Part shown: positions 1 to 7,588 of the stretch, one piece after another
How positions within the stretch are numbered: the stretch's first letter is position 1
Layout of the letters: the number at the start of each line of letters is the position of its first letter
The notes under the pieces: generated by a model
What the model was told of the DNA's origin: nothing
Databases searched by the model: none
The model's input: only the letters and a program-made list of their open reading frames with translations
Source of the DNA: an uncultured Oscillospiraceae bacterium
GTDB taxonomy: Bacteria > Bacillota > Clostridia > Oscillospirales > Oscillospiraceae
NCBI GenBank assembly: GCA_934511165.1
Contig: CAKSWA010000030.1
Span: forward strand, 1-26,641
Reading direction: 5' to 3'
DNA length: 26,641 bases
Program-made: the position numbers and the translations under genes

Positions 1-208
1 AGGGATTTTTGTTCTTCTTTGGCGACGGCGGGCTGCCGCCCGCCGAGACAAAAAGGGCAAAAAGCACCAAAAAGACTGGCTGTCCGACGCATGGCTCCCT
101 GCCTATCGATGGCCGATTTTCTCCGACGCACATGTCGCCGGAGAAAATGATTGATACTCTATTTGCGCCTGCGGGCGCAAACTCTGCGAGGCTTTTTTGA
201 CAGTCTGA
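1..208. other. Hairpin-rich intergenic stretch without a gene
   Basis: No convincing coding frame is present. Three hairpins can be read. The first has arms CGGCGGGC/GCCCGCCG at 26-45 around a TGCC loop. The second spans about 116-148, with arms ATTTTCTCCGACG and CGCCGGAGAAAAT (one G-T pair). The third has perfect 8-bp arms TTTGCGCC/GGCGCAAA at 162-181 and is followed by a T-run at 193-198. The last could terminate a plus-strand transcript entering from the left. Closely spaced, GC-rich stems flanked by A/T runs suggest terminators or a dispersed extragenic repeat. Nothing more can be decided from the window. Confidence 0.4.
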
Positions 209-248
209 CGAAAACGAGGCGCATCCCGGAGGATGCGCCTCGTTTTCG
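209..248 (-). terminator. Intrinsic terminator of the LysM gene
   Basis: Perfect 18-bp arms (209-226 and 231-248) flank a 4-nt loop. They begin CGAAAACGAGG and end CCTCGTTTTCG. The hairpin starts 23 bp past the stop codon of the LysM gene at 272. The A and T runs lie inside the stem, so it can act in both directions. Confidence 0.8.
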
Positions 249-271
249 ATGTTCGGGTGTTTGCCGGAGGT

Positions 272-1771
272 TTAACCGGCGACGTAGAGCGGCATGTAAA
301 TCGTCTGGCCGACGTAGTACGTGGCGAGATTGTCGCGGTTGTTCAGCCGCTGCAGGAACGTGATGTTGTTTTCATAGCTCAGACCGTAGGTGAGGCAGAG
401 ACCGTAGACCGTGTCGCCGGAGACGATCTTGTGCGCCATGATCTTGTAGTAGGAGCCGGAGGCGGGATACGTTGTCGAGGGGATGAGAATAACGTTGCCG
501 GGGAGCAGATAGCTGTAGCTCACGCTGGGGTTCAGGCGCTGGATCATCGCGTCGTTCTCAGCGAAATCCACCTTGTACTTCTCGCAGATGCTCGTGACGG
601 TATCGCCGGCCTGAATCTTGTGCGGGATAACGAGATAGCTGAGCGTATCCTCGGCGGGGATGTTGGGCGCCGTCGTAGCCTTGGCGGAAGCAGCGGCGGA
701 AGCGCTCGGCGCGGCAGTGGCCGTCGTACCGGCAGACGCGCTCGGCGCAGGCGTGGCAGACGGAGCCGCGGTGGCCGTCGTTCCGGCGGCCGGCGCGGGC
801 GTTGCGGCAGGCTTCACCGTTGTAGAGGCGGCGACATACTGCGGCATATAAAGGATATTGCCGGGGAGCAGGTTATAATAGGCCGCGTTGGGGTTGAGCA
901 GGGAGATCAGCTTGGAATAGGCGTAGTAATCCAGTCCGTAGGAGGCGCAGAGAGCGTAAAGCGTGTCGCCGGAGACGATCTTATGCGCCATGATCTTGTA
1001 GTAGGAGCCGGAGGCCGGGACGGTCTTTGTCGGGATGAGAATGACCTTTCCGGGCATCATATAGTTGTAGTTGGTGATGTTGTTGATCTTGCGGATTGTT
1101 GCGTCGTTCGTGGAAAAATCCACGCCGAGCGCGGCGCACACGCCGGAAACGGTCTCGCCGTACTGCAATGTGTGCTGCGCGAGATAGTAGCTCACGGTAT
1201 CGCCGGTGGGGACGTTCGCCGTCGGGGCGGGCGTCGTGCCGGGCTGGGGCGTGGCGGTCGGCGCGGCAGAGGTGCCGGAGGAGGGCGCGGGCGTCGGCGT
1301 CGCGGCGCCGGCGGGCGTTACGTACAGCGGCAGGATGAACTGCTGTCCGGCCATGAACACGTTGAGATTGTTGTTGAGCGCGGCGAGCAGCTTGTAGTTG
1401 GCGTTATAGTCGATGCCGTAGCTCTGGCAGAGCGCGGCGGGCGTCTCCCCGGCGACGAGCGTGTGCGAGAGGAGAGAATAATACGACTCCGAAGTCGTGG
1501 CCGTCTTCGTCGGCAGCCAGAGGACCTTGCCGGGCATCATGTAGTTGTAGTTCGTGATGCCGTTGATCTTGCCGATCATGGCGAGGTTGGCGTTGAAGTC
1601 GATCTTTTTCGCTTCACACACACCGTAGATCGTGTCGCCCGCTTTGAGAGTATAGCTCGTAAGATAGCCCACGACCTTGTCATCGGCGGCGTACGCCGTA
1701 CCGGTGAGACCGGTGAAGAGCGCTGCCACGAGACACACGGTCAGCAGCAGGGAAAGAAGGCGTTTTTTCAT
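272..1771 (-). CDS. Secreted protein with six LysM repeats
   Basis: A 499-aa exported protein. The signal peptide is about residues 1-28 (MKKRLLSLLL..., cleavage after AYA). Six LysM-like modules follow, organised as three pairs at about 36-88/97-150, 193-247/254-310 and 380-434/441-497. The pairs are separated by Ala/Thr/Pro/Ser-rich linkers. Each module has the LysM pattern of a GDT-type turn (AGDTIYGVC, SGDTLYALC, AGDTVTSIC) and a closing PGxxLxLP strand. LysM domains bind N-acetylglucosamine-containing glycans, so a peptidoglycan-associated role on the cell or spore surface is likely. No catalytic domain is visible. ATG at 1769-1771 follows GGGAGAA at good spacing. The lipoprotein gene lies 93 bp upstream on the same strand and may share its transcript. 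Modules 4 and 6 share a near-identical nucleotide stretch, a sign of recent internal duplication. Confidence 0.9.
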   Translation of the reverse strand: MKKRLLSLLLTVCLVAALFTGLTGTAYAADDKVVGYLTSYTLKAGDTIYGVCEAKKIDFNANLAMIGKINGITNYNYMMPGKVLWLPTKTATTSESYYSLLSHTLVAGETPAALCQSYGIDYNANYKLLAALNNNLNVFMAGQQFILPLYVTPAGAATPTPAPSSGTSAAPTATPQPGTTPAPTANVPTGDTVSYYLAQHTLQYGETVSGVCAALGVDFSTNDATIRKINNITNYNYMMPGKVILIPTKTVPASGSYYKIMAHKIVSGDTLYALCASYGLDYYAYSKLISLLNPNAAYYNLLPGNILYMPQYVAASTTVKPAATPAPAAGTTATAAPSATPAPSASAGTTATAAPSASAAASAKATTAPNIPAEDTLSYLVIPHKIQAGDTVTSICEKYKVDFAENDAMIQRLNPSVSYSYLLPGNVILIPSTTYPASGSYYKIMAHKIVSGDTVYGLCLTYGLSYENNITFLQRLNNRDNLATYYVGQTIYMPLYVAG

Positions 1772-1864
1772 ATCAGGTTTCTCCCTTCGTTAAGCCCGCG
1801 CGGGGGCCGGGTAGATTTAAAAGACGGTTTCGTAAGTATATGACGGAGAAGCGGTGCGGTTCGT

Positions 1865-2800
1865 TCAGGAAAGAAGCGTGATCGGCGCGATATCCTGCCA
1901 GACGATGCCGGTGCGGTTGCCGTCTGCATCGACGAGATCCTGCGAAATTTTGCCGGTATAGATCATTTCGCCGTTTTGCAGCGTGAGGACGTATTGCGCG
2001 TCGGCGTCATCGGTGATCCACTCCGTGCCGGAGAAGGAAGCGCCCTCGCCGGGGAAGAAGTCCTGCTCGTCAAGGCTCATGAGACGCATGTCGCCGGGGA
2101 ACAGACCCTGCGCCGGTTCGCTGATGCGGTGGGTGTGCCAGAGGGCCGTGATCTCGCCTTCGATGTACTCAACGATCGCCTTGTCGGTTGCGGTATAGAG
2201 AAGATACCGGCTGCCGCCGAGAGGGATGAACTCGGTGAACTCGGTCAGTTCGCCGTCAATGTACGCGCGGACGCGGATCGCACCGGTCAGCCCGTCGCAG
2301 TCCCACTGGCATTTGCCCTCGCGCTGCACCTCAACGCCGGAGGTCTTGTCCACATAGGTGTACACCGCCTCGTAGCGCCCCGGCGCGGTCATCGTGAGAA
2401 CGGCGTCAGAGAATGTTTCGCGAAGGGAGGTCTGCGCGGCGTCCAGATTGTCGGCGCGAAGCTCGCGCCCGAGCGACGGATACGCCGTCGTGAATGGAAC
2501 GTATACGAGCAGAAGGTAATCGGAGTTCATGTAGTAGCTGTCCGGATACTCGGCCTGAAGCCGGGCGTCGTGCGCGTCGAGCCGCTGCTGCACGGCGTTG
2601 AGCAGCGCGCCGTAGATCGCGGTGTACTGCGCGTAGGCGTCGGCATAGGAAATGCCCTCGGCTGCGGCGGGACTGGCGCTTTCCGGAACGCTCTCCGTTC
2701 CGGCGCCCGCCGTCGGCTGCGGCGTCTCGGCCTTGCCGCAGGCGGCGAGAGCGAGCAGCAGCGCGCAGCAGAGAATGAGAGAAAGGATTCTTCGTTTCAT
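1865..2800 (-). CDS. Hypothetical lipoprotein
   Basis: A 311-aa protein with a lipoprotein signal peptide. It has positively charged MKRR, a hydrophobic core, and lipobox LAAC with Cys at about residue 21, followed by a Thr/Pro/Ala/Ser spacer. It should be anchored on the outer face of the membrane. The mature part has an acidic helical region (about 50-135, with YADAYAQYTAIYGALLNAV) and then a mainly beta-type region. I recognise no named family or catalytic motif. ATG at 2798-2800 has GGGAGA six bases upstream, and a sigma-A-like promoter lies at 2857-2884. The LysM gene follows in the same direction without an obvious terminator between them, so the two may form one envelope-related transcript. 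The function is unknown. Confidence 0.8.
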   Translation of the reverse strand: MKRRILSLILCCALLLALAACGKAETPQPTAGAGTESVPESASPAAAEGISYADAYAQYTAIYGALLNAVQQRLDAHDARLQAEYPDSYYMNSDYLLLVYVPFTTAYPSLGRELRADNLDAAQTSLRETFSDAVLTMTAPGRYEAVYTYVDKTSGVEVQREGKCQWDCDGLTGAIRVRAYIDGELTEFTEFIPLGGSRYLLYTATDKAIVEYIEGEITALWHTHRISEPAQGLFPGDMRLMSLDEQDFFPGEGASFSGTEWITDDADAQYVLTLQNGEMIYTGKISQDLVDADGNRTGIVWQDIAPITLLS

Positions 2801-2856
2801 GGAGTATCTCCCGTTATGTACTATTTAAAATATAGAGATAAAGCTGTTAACATAAT

Positions 2857-2884
2857 ATTATGCCACAAGCCGGGAAAATTGCAA
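2857..2884 (-). promoter_or_regulatory. Candidate sigma-A promoter of the lipoprotein gene
   Basis: Read on the minus strand: -35 TTGCAA (2879-2884), a 16-bp spacer, and -10 CATAAT (2857-2862). It lies about 57 bp upstream of the start codon in an AT-rich leader. Assigned by motif match only. Confidence 0.5.
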
Positions 2885-2933
2885 GCCCCTGCCGCAGCAT
2901 TTTTCGCGGAAATATATGGCAAAAGAGGGAAAT

Positions 2934-2956
2934 CGGGCGGAAAAAGCTTCCGCCCG
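2934..2956 (-). terminator. Candidate terminator of the acyltransferase-like gene
   Basis: Arms CGGGCGGAA (2934-2942) and TTCCGCCCG (2948-2956) flank a 5-nt loop. The hairpin lies just beyond the stop codon at 2966. The following minus-strand tail (ATTTCCC...) is a poor U-tract, so efficiency is uncertain. Confidence 0.45.
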
Positions 2957-2965
2957 GGGGAAAAC

Positions 2966-3847
2966 TCAGTTCACATCCTCTTCCACAGACTCCGGAGCGA
3001 GCTCCAGCAGAGCGGGATTGCGGAGGAAATACTTCAGGCACTTGAGAGCGCTTGCAAAGTAATAGCTGTCGGCAATGCGCTCGTCGCAGGCGATGCGCAG
3101 ATCCACATAGTGCCGCTCGACGCCGGAGGCGGTACCGTCGGTCTCCTGCACCTTGCGCCGCGCGCCGAACGAAACGGCGCAGGGGACGTTGCCGAAATCG
3201 GCAAGATGGGGATCCGCCGGGGGGACGCCGAAGCTGCCGAGATCGAGCATCGTTACGCTCCCATGGAAGGGGCTCGCGTCCAGCCACGTGCGCGGCAGCC
3301 AGTCAAAGTAATCCATCAGACGGAAAATGCTCATTGCCATGCGCAGCAGAATGCGGGGGAAGCGCATGAGCGAGTTGGCAAGCTTTTCGGGCGCGCTCAG
3401 AGAAATGTCGGCGCGGACTTCGTCTGTGGCCTCGGTGAGCTTGCGGTAAACATCGAAGACCGTATCGGTCGGTGCAAAGCGGACCTTAACGCTTGTCTCC
3501 GTTGCGGTGACGGAGGCGCTGCGCTTGACGGGGAGAACGACTTCAATGTCGTTGCGGGCATAAATGCGCCGGCCGGACACGAACCGGTTGACGCCCGGAC
3601 GCATGGACACCGTGCGGACATACGCCGCGATGATCAGATGCAGAAAGCCGAGATTCGCCCAGCCGCCGGCGCGCTTTTCCCGCAGCCACTTCTCCACGCC
3701 GGTGACCTCCACGCTGTCCGAGAGGAAGCAGGTGGCGTCGCTCCGGCGGCGGAGGATATACGGCTGAATGCGGTTATAGGCGGGGAGTGTGTAAAGCTGA
3801 CGGCCCTCCCGCCGGTCGTTCATATGTCGGGTATATCGGTCTGCCAT
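2966..3847 (-). CDS. 2-oxoacid dehydrogenase E2-like acyltransferase, catalytic motif altered
   Basis: A 293-aa protein that resembles the catalytic (CAT-like) domain of dihydrolipoamide acyltransferases without lipoyl or E3-binding domains. The E2-like parts are the central beta-rich region (NDIEVVLPVKRSASVTATET), HGSVTMLDLGSFGV and the C-terminal strand RHYVDLRIACDERIAD. In true E2 enzymes the last motif is DHRxxDG, with a catalytic His. Here it reads DERIADS (about residues 255-261), so His is replaced by Glu and Gly by Ser. Ordinary E2 chemistry is therefore doubtful. No E1, E3 or lipoyl protein is encoded nearby. ATG at 3845-3847 is chosen because AGGAGA lies eight bases upstream; the frame is open further upstream but without a ribosome site. 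The gene is divergent from the V-ATPase operon. The true substrate is unknown. Confidence 0.7.
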   Translation of the reverse strand: MADRYTRHMNDRREGRQLYTLPAYNRIQPYILRRRSDATCFLSDSVEVTGVEKWLREKRAGGWANLGFLHLIIAAYVRTVSMRPGVNRFVSGRRIYARNDIEVVLPVKRSASVTATETSVKVRFAPTDTVFDVYRKLTEATDEVRADISLSAPEKLANSLMRFPRILLRMAMSIFRLMDYFDWLPRTWLDASPFHGSVTMLDLGSFGVPPADPHLADFGNVPCAVSFGARRKVQETDGTASGVERHYVDLRIACDERIADSYYFASALKCLKYFLRNPALLELAPESVEEDVN

Positions 3848-3924
3848 GAAAGAGTCTCCTTTGTGGGTGCAGAATGGGGATTTTTCGGGTCCGATCGATG
3901 GACACAATTTGTTTATTATATAAT

Positions 3925-3952
3925 ATTATATAGTTTCTTTCGCATTTTGCAA
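3925..3952 (-). promoter_or_regulatory. Candidate sigma-A promoter of the acyltransferase-like gene
   Basis: Minus strand: TTGCAA (3947-3952), a 16-bp spacer, then TATAAT (3925-3930). A second TATAAT lies at 3915-3920. It sits in the AT-rich divergent region about 80 bp upstream of the start codon. Motif match only. Confidence 0.55.
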
Positions 3953-4021
3953 GCATAAAATGCAACATGCCCAAAACAGGAAAAGTGGATTTAGTCAAAA
4001 CAGGGAAATTTTAATCATATA

Positions 4022-4083
4022 TTGAACGACATGACAATTTCACGACATTATCACTTGAAATTGATGGGAAAAAAGTGTACAGT
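4022..4083 (+). promoter_or_regulatory. Candidate promoter region of the V-ATPase operon
   Basis: Two weak sigma-A-like pairs are visible. One is TTGAAC (4022-4027) with CATTAT (4046-4051) at 18 bp. The other is TTGAAA (4055-4060) with TACAGT (4078-4083) at 17 bp. Upstream, a 12-bp direct repeat CAAAACAGGRAA occurs at 3972 and 3996, 24 bp apart, and could be a regulator site. The actual start cannot be chosen from sequence alone. Confidence 0.35.
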
Positions 4084-4127
4084 TACGCTGTCAGAATATT
4101 AAACGGCGACGGGAGGTGTTTCAAAAA

Positions 4128-4442
4128 ATGGCACTGGAAGCAATTCTTGCCGTAGAGCAGGCGGAACAGGAAGCGGCCCGGAAGAAGGCGGAAGCGGCGC
4201 AGAAAGCAAAGGAAATTGCCGCAAAAGCCGAAGCGGAAGGGAACGCGGCTGTGAAGGAAGCCTCGGAAAGAGCTGCGGCAGAGCTCTGGACGCTCGCGAA
4301 AAACGCGGAGGAAAAGAGCGCTGCGGAAAGTGAAAAGATCCGGCATGCGGCGCGCGAGGAGATGGATGCTCTGCGCACTCTCGCGGAGAACCGTCTCGAA
4401 GAGGCGGCGAATCGGATCGTGGAAAGGATCGTGAACGGATAA
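4128..4442 (+). CDS. ntpF: V/A-type ATPase peripheral stalk subunit G/H
   Basis: A 104-aa, almost entirely helical protein rich in Ala, Glu and Lys (EQAEQEAARKKAEAAQKAKE...). It is predicted to form the long coiled coil that pairs with subunit E to make the peripheral stalk of the rotary ATPase. It is the first gene of the operon, the position of ntpF in Enterococcus hirae. ATG at 4128-4130 is preferred to an in-frame GTG at 4116, because that GTG overlaps the ribosome site GGGAGGTG. The next gene starts one base after the stop. Low sequence complexity makes the family call depend largely on context. Confidence 0.85.
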   Translation: MALEAILAVEQAEQEAARKKAEAAQKAKEIAAKAEAEGNAAVKEASERAAAELWTLAKNAEEKSAAESEKIRHAAREEMDALRTLAENRLEEAANRIVERIVNG

Positions 4443-4443
4443 A

Positions 4444-6435
4444 ATGAGCATTGTAGCCATGAAAAAGCTCCGGCTCATCGGCGTTCATTCCCAAAAGGAA
4501 GAACTGCTGCGTGAGCTGATGCTTCTCGGCTGCGTGGAGGTGTCGGATCCGGCAAGCCGGCCTGACCGGGAGGAGCTGACGGCCTTCCGGCGTTCGGACG
4601 GCGGAAAGGTCTGGCAGAAGCGCTCGGATCAGACAACGATCCTCAACGCGCTGCGTCTGCTGGACAAGCACGCCCCCGCCAAGAAGGGCCTGCTTACGCC
4701 GAAGCCGGAGGTCGGATGCGCCAAGCTGCTCGATGAGAGCGCCCTGGAGGCCGATCTCGCTCTGGCGGGAGAGATCCTCTCGCTGGACGCGGAGGCACGC
4801 AGCCTTCTCGCCCGCGCAAGCCGGGAACGCGCCTCGGCAGAGGCGATGAGCCCGTGGACGGCACTGAACGTCCCGCTGGAACGCATGGAGACGCAAAGCT
4901 GTGAAACGCAGCTCGGCACGCTTCCCGCCGCCGTCCCCATGGAGGAAGTAAACGCCGCGCTCTCGGAGCTGGAGGTCAGCTTTGATCTCGTCTCCGAGGA
5001 CAAGACCAGCCGGTACGTATCGCTGTTCTTCCGCCGGGAGGATCGCGAGACGGTTGCCGCGGCGCTGCGGCCGCTCGGCTTTTCGGCCATTTCTCTGCCG
5101 GAGGGCACCGGGACGCCGGAGCAGATCCGCGCGGACGCGCTCTCCCGCAGCGAGGAGCTGACCGCGCAGGCGGCCAAAAAGATCGAAGAGCTTGCCTCTT
5201 ATGCCCCGCACCGCGACGCGCTGCAGCTCGGCGCGGACACTCTCTCAACGCGCATCGCGCGCGAGGAGACGGCGGAACGGCTTCTGCAGTCGGACAGCAC
5301 CTTCTATTTCGAAGGCTGGCTCACCGCGCCAGAGGAGAAAAAGCTCGGCGAGACTCTCGCAAAATACTGCTGCGCCTGGGAAACGGAAGAGCCCGATCCA
5401 GAGCACCCGGAGGAAGTTCCCATCCAGCTGCGCAACAACGCCTTGACCCGTCCGTACAACATCGTCACGGAGATGTATTCTCTCCCAGCGTACAACGGAC
5501 TCGACCCCAACCCCTTCATCATGCCGTTTTTCGCGCTGTTCTTCGGCATCATGTTTGCGGATATGGCATATGGCTTGATTTTGCTGATCGCGGGACTACT
5601 CTTCCTCTGGAAAGCAAAGCCGAAGGGGAGCATGAAAAATGCCGCGGGGCTGCTGATCGAATGCGGTATCTCCACATTCATCATCGGTTTCCTGACCGGC
5701 GGCTTCTTCGGCGACGTTGTCTCCGTTATCGGCGGCTGGTTCGGCAAGGACTGGTCGATCGTACCGTATCTCGGCACGATCCATCTCGGCAGCATCACGA
5801 TCGATCTGCCACTCAACCTGCTCGAAGGCAATAACCCGCTGTATGTTCTCGTCGCGGCGATCTGCCTCGGCGCGATCCATCTGGCGGTGGGCGTCGGTAT
5901 CGGCATTTACCTCAAGCTCAAGGATGGCGAGTGGGCGGACGCCCTGCTCAACGATCTGTGCTGGTGGGTAATGATGGCGGGTATTCTCGTCATGGTGACC
6001 GGTGGGACGAAAATCGTCCTCTTCGTCGGCATCGGCATGATGGTGCTCGGCCAGCTCATCACCGGCAAGGGCTTCGGGAAGATCACCGGCATATTCACCG
6101 CGGTGTACAACGGCGCGACCGGGTATCTGGGCGATCTGCTCTCGTACTCGCGTCTGATGGCGCTGATGCTCGCCGGCAGCGTTATTGCGAGCGTCTTTAA
6201 CCAGCTCGGCTCGCTCGGCAATGCCAACGGCATGACCGTGGGCGGCACGATCCTCTTCGTGCTTGTGTTCTGCATCGGCCATGCGCTGAACTTTGCGCTG
6301 AACCTGATCGGCTGCTTCGTGCACACGCTGCGACTGCAGTTCCTCGAATTCTTCGGCAAGTGGTACCGGGACGGCGGCAAGGCCTTCCGGCCTTTGAAAA
6401 TCCAAACGAAATATGTAGATATCAAGGAGGAGTAA
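4444..6435 (+). CDS. ntpI: V/A-type ATPase membrane subunit I (a-subunit homologue)
   Basis: A 663-aa protein of normal length for the family. About residues 1-345 are a cytoplasmic, coiled-coil-rich arm that contacts the peripheral stalk. From about 355 to the end are hydrophobic membrane helices, beginning with PFIMPFFALFFGIMFADMAYG. The diagnostic motif GDLLSYSRLMALMLAG contains Arg570, matching the essential half-channel arginine of the a/I subunit that faces the proteolipid ring. Together with NtpK it forms the ion path. It starts one base after ntpF and ends five bases before ntpK, so translation is probably coupled. Confidence 0.95.
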   Translation: MSIVAMKKLRLIGVHSQKEELLRELMLLGCVEVSDPASRPDREELTAFRRSDGGKVWQKRSDQTTILNALRLLDKHAPAKKGLLTPKPEVGCAKLLDESALEADLALAGEILSLDAEARSLLARASRERASAEAMSPWTALNVPLERMETQSCETQLGTLPAAVPMEEVNAALSELEVSFDLVSEDKTSRYVSLFFRREDRETVAAALRPLGFSAISLPEGTGTPEQIRADALSRSEELTAQAAKKIEELASYAPHRDALQLGADTLSTRIAREETAERLLQSDSTFYFEGWLTAPEEKKLGETLAKYCCAWETEEPDPEHPEEVPIQLRNNALTRPYNIVTEMYSLPAYNGLDPNPFIMPFFALFFGIMFADMAYGLILLIAGLLFLWKAKPKGSMKNAAGLLIECGISTFIIGFLTGGFFGDVVSVIGGWFGKDWSIVPYLGTIHLGSITIDLPLNLLEGNNPLYVLVAAICLGAIHLAVGVGIGIYLKLKDGEWADALLNDLCWWVMMAGILVMVTGGTKIVLFVGIGMMVLGQLITGKGFGKITGIFTAVYNGATGYLGDLLSYSRLMALMLAGSVIASVFNQLGSLGNANGMTVGGTILFVLVFCIGHALNFALNLIGCFVHTLRLQFLEFFGKWYRDGGKAFRPLKIQTKYVDIKEE

Positions 6436-6439
6436 AACA

Positions 6440-6946
6440 ATGATTAGTGCATTCTTTGAAAGCTTCGGCGGTCTCGCCATCGGTTTCCTGGGCGCGTCTC
6501 TCGCGTGCGGCCTCTGCTGCGCCGGCTCTGCCAAGGGCTGCGGTCTCGCCGGCGAAGCCGGTACCGGCCTTCTCAGCGAAGATCCCTCTTACTTCGGCAA
6601 AGTCATGATCCTTCAGGTCATCCCCGGCACGCAGGGCCTGTACGGCCTCGTCGTGTGGTTCTTCGCGCTGCTCCAGATGGGCGTGTTCGGCGGCAACATC
6701 GATCCGACCAACCTCACGGTTGTTGACGGTCTGCGCGTTGCGTGCGCCTGCCTCCCGATGGCGACCGGCGCTGCCATTTCCGCTCCGGCGCAGGGCCGCG
6801 TGGCCGCTACCGCCGTTAACCTGATGGCCAAGCGTCCCGACGACTGGGCGAAGGGCATCATCCTCTGCATTACGGTTGAGTTCTACGCCATCCTCTCGCT
6901 GCTCGCCTCCTTCCTGATGCTGCTGAATCTGCACCTCGGCGCCTGA
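6440..6946 (+). CDS. ntpK: V-type ATPase proteolipid subunit K (c-ring), Na+-type ligand set
   Basis: A 168-aa proteolipid with two helical hairpins (four membrane segments), the duplicated c-subunit form. The rotor carboxylate is Glu147 (CITVEFYAILS) in helix 4. Helix 2 carries PGTQGLYG with Thr64, Gln65 and Tyr68, and helix 3 has APAQG with Gln118. In the Enterococcus hirae Na+-ATPase, T64, Q65, Q110 and E139, with Y68, form the Na+ site. The first three match here even in residue number and the other two are shifted by eight. This supports Na+ rather than H+ transport, by inference. AAGGAGGAG overlaps the end of ntpI and serves as ribosome site. GC-rich, strongly biased codon use fits high expression. 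Confidence 0.95.
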   Translation: MISAFFESFGGLAIGFLGASLACGLCCAGSAKGCGLAGEAGTGLLSEDPSYFGKVMILQVIPGTQGLYGLVVWFFALLQMGVFGGNIDPTNLTVVDGLRVACACLPMATGAAISAPAQGRVAATAVNLMAKRPDDWAKGIILCITVEFYAILSLLASFLMLLNLHLGA

Positions 6947-6968
6947 TCCGGAAAGGACCGGTATCGCC

Positions 6969-7565
6969 ATGAACGGAATTGAAAAAATCACGGCCCGCAT
7001 CACCGCGGAGGCGGACGAAGCCGCCGCCGCTGTGATCGCCGGAGCCGAAAAGACGGCCGGAGAGATCCGCGCCGCCTACCAGAAAAAAGCGGACGAGGCG
7101 TATGAAGCGCGCATGAACGAGGGCAACACCGAAGTTCGTCTCCGCGCCGAGCGCGTCGAGCGCGCCGCAAAGCTCCAGAGCCGCAAGGATACGCTCGCAC
7201 TCAAGCAGAGCATTCTCGAGCACGCCTACGACAGAGCGAAGGAAAAGCTCCTCGCCCTGCCGCAGAAGGAGTATACGGCATTCCTCGCCGCTCAGGCGGG
7301 TCATGCCGCCGTCACGGGGCATGAAACGCTGATCCTCAACAGCCAGGACCGCTCCATGGGCGAGGAGATCGTCCGCGGCGCGAATGCGATTCTGGCCAAG
7401 CGGGGGCTACCCGCCGGGCTCACCCTCTCGGATGAGAGCGGCGACTTCTCCGGCGGTCTCAAGCTCCGCGAGGGCAGCGTGGAAGTCAACTGCACCGTTG
7501 ACACGCTTCTTGCGCTGAGCCGGAACAGTCTGGATGCGGAGATCGCCGCCATCCTCTTTGACTGA
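6969..7565 (+). CDS. ntpE: V/A-type ATPase peripheral stalk subunit E
   Basis: A 198-aa protein of normal length. The N-terminal two fifths are a charged, Ala-rich coiled coil (ITARITAEADEAAAAVIAGAEK) that pairs with NtpF. The C-terminal alpha/beta head (about 100-198, with SGDFSGGLKLREGSVEVNC) is typical of subunit E binding to the catalytic head. The GG(L)xxxxGxxxxNxT-like pattern near the end is a family hallmark. ATG at 6969 follows GGAAAGGA. It lies 22 bp after ntpK and 23 bp before ntpC. Confidence 0.93.
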   Translation: MNGIEKITARITAEADEAAAAVIAGAEKTAGEIRAAYQKKADEAYEARMNEGNTEVRLRAERVERAAKLQSRKDTLALKQSILEHAYDRAKEKLLALPQKEYTAFLAAQAGHAAVTGHETLILNSQDRSMGEEIVRGANAILAKRGLPAGLTLSDESGDFSGGLKLREGSVEVNCTVDTLLALSRNSLDAEIAAILFD

Positions 7566-7588
7566 TCCGGTTGGAAGGCGGGAAGAAA

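Noticed and set aside
233..3958. Long plus-strand open frames (about 233-1843 and 1976-3958)
   Set aside because: They run antisense to the LysM, lipoprotein and acyltransferase genes, have Arg/Gly-rich low-complexity translations and lack family features. They are by-products of high GC.
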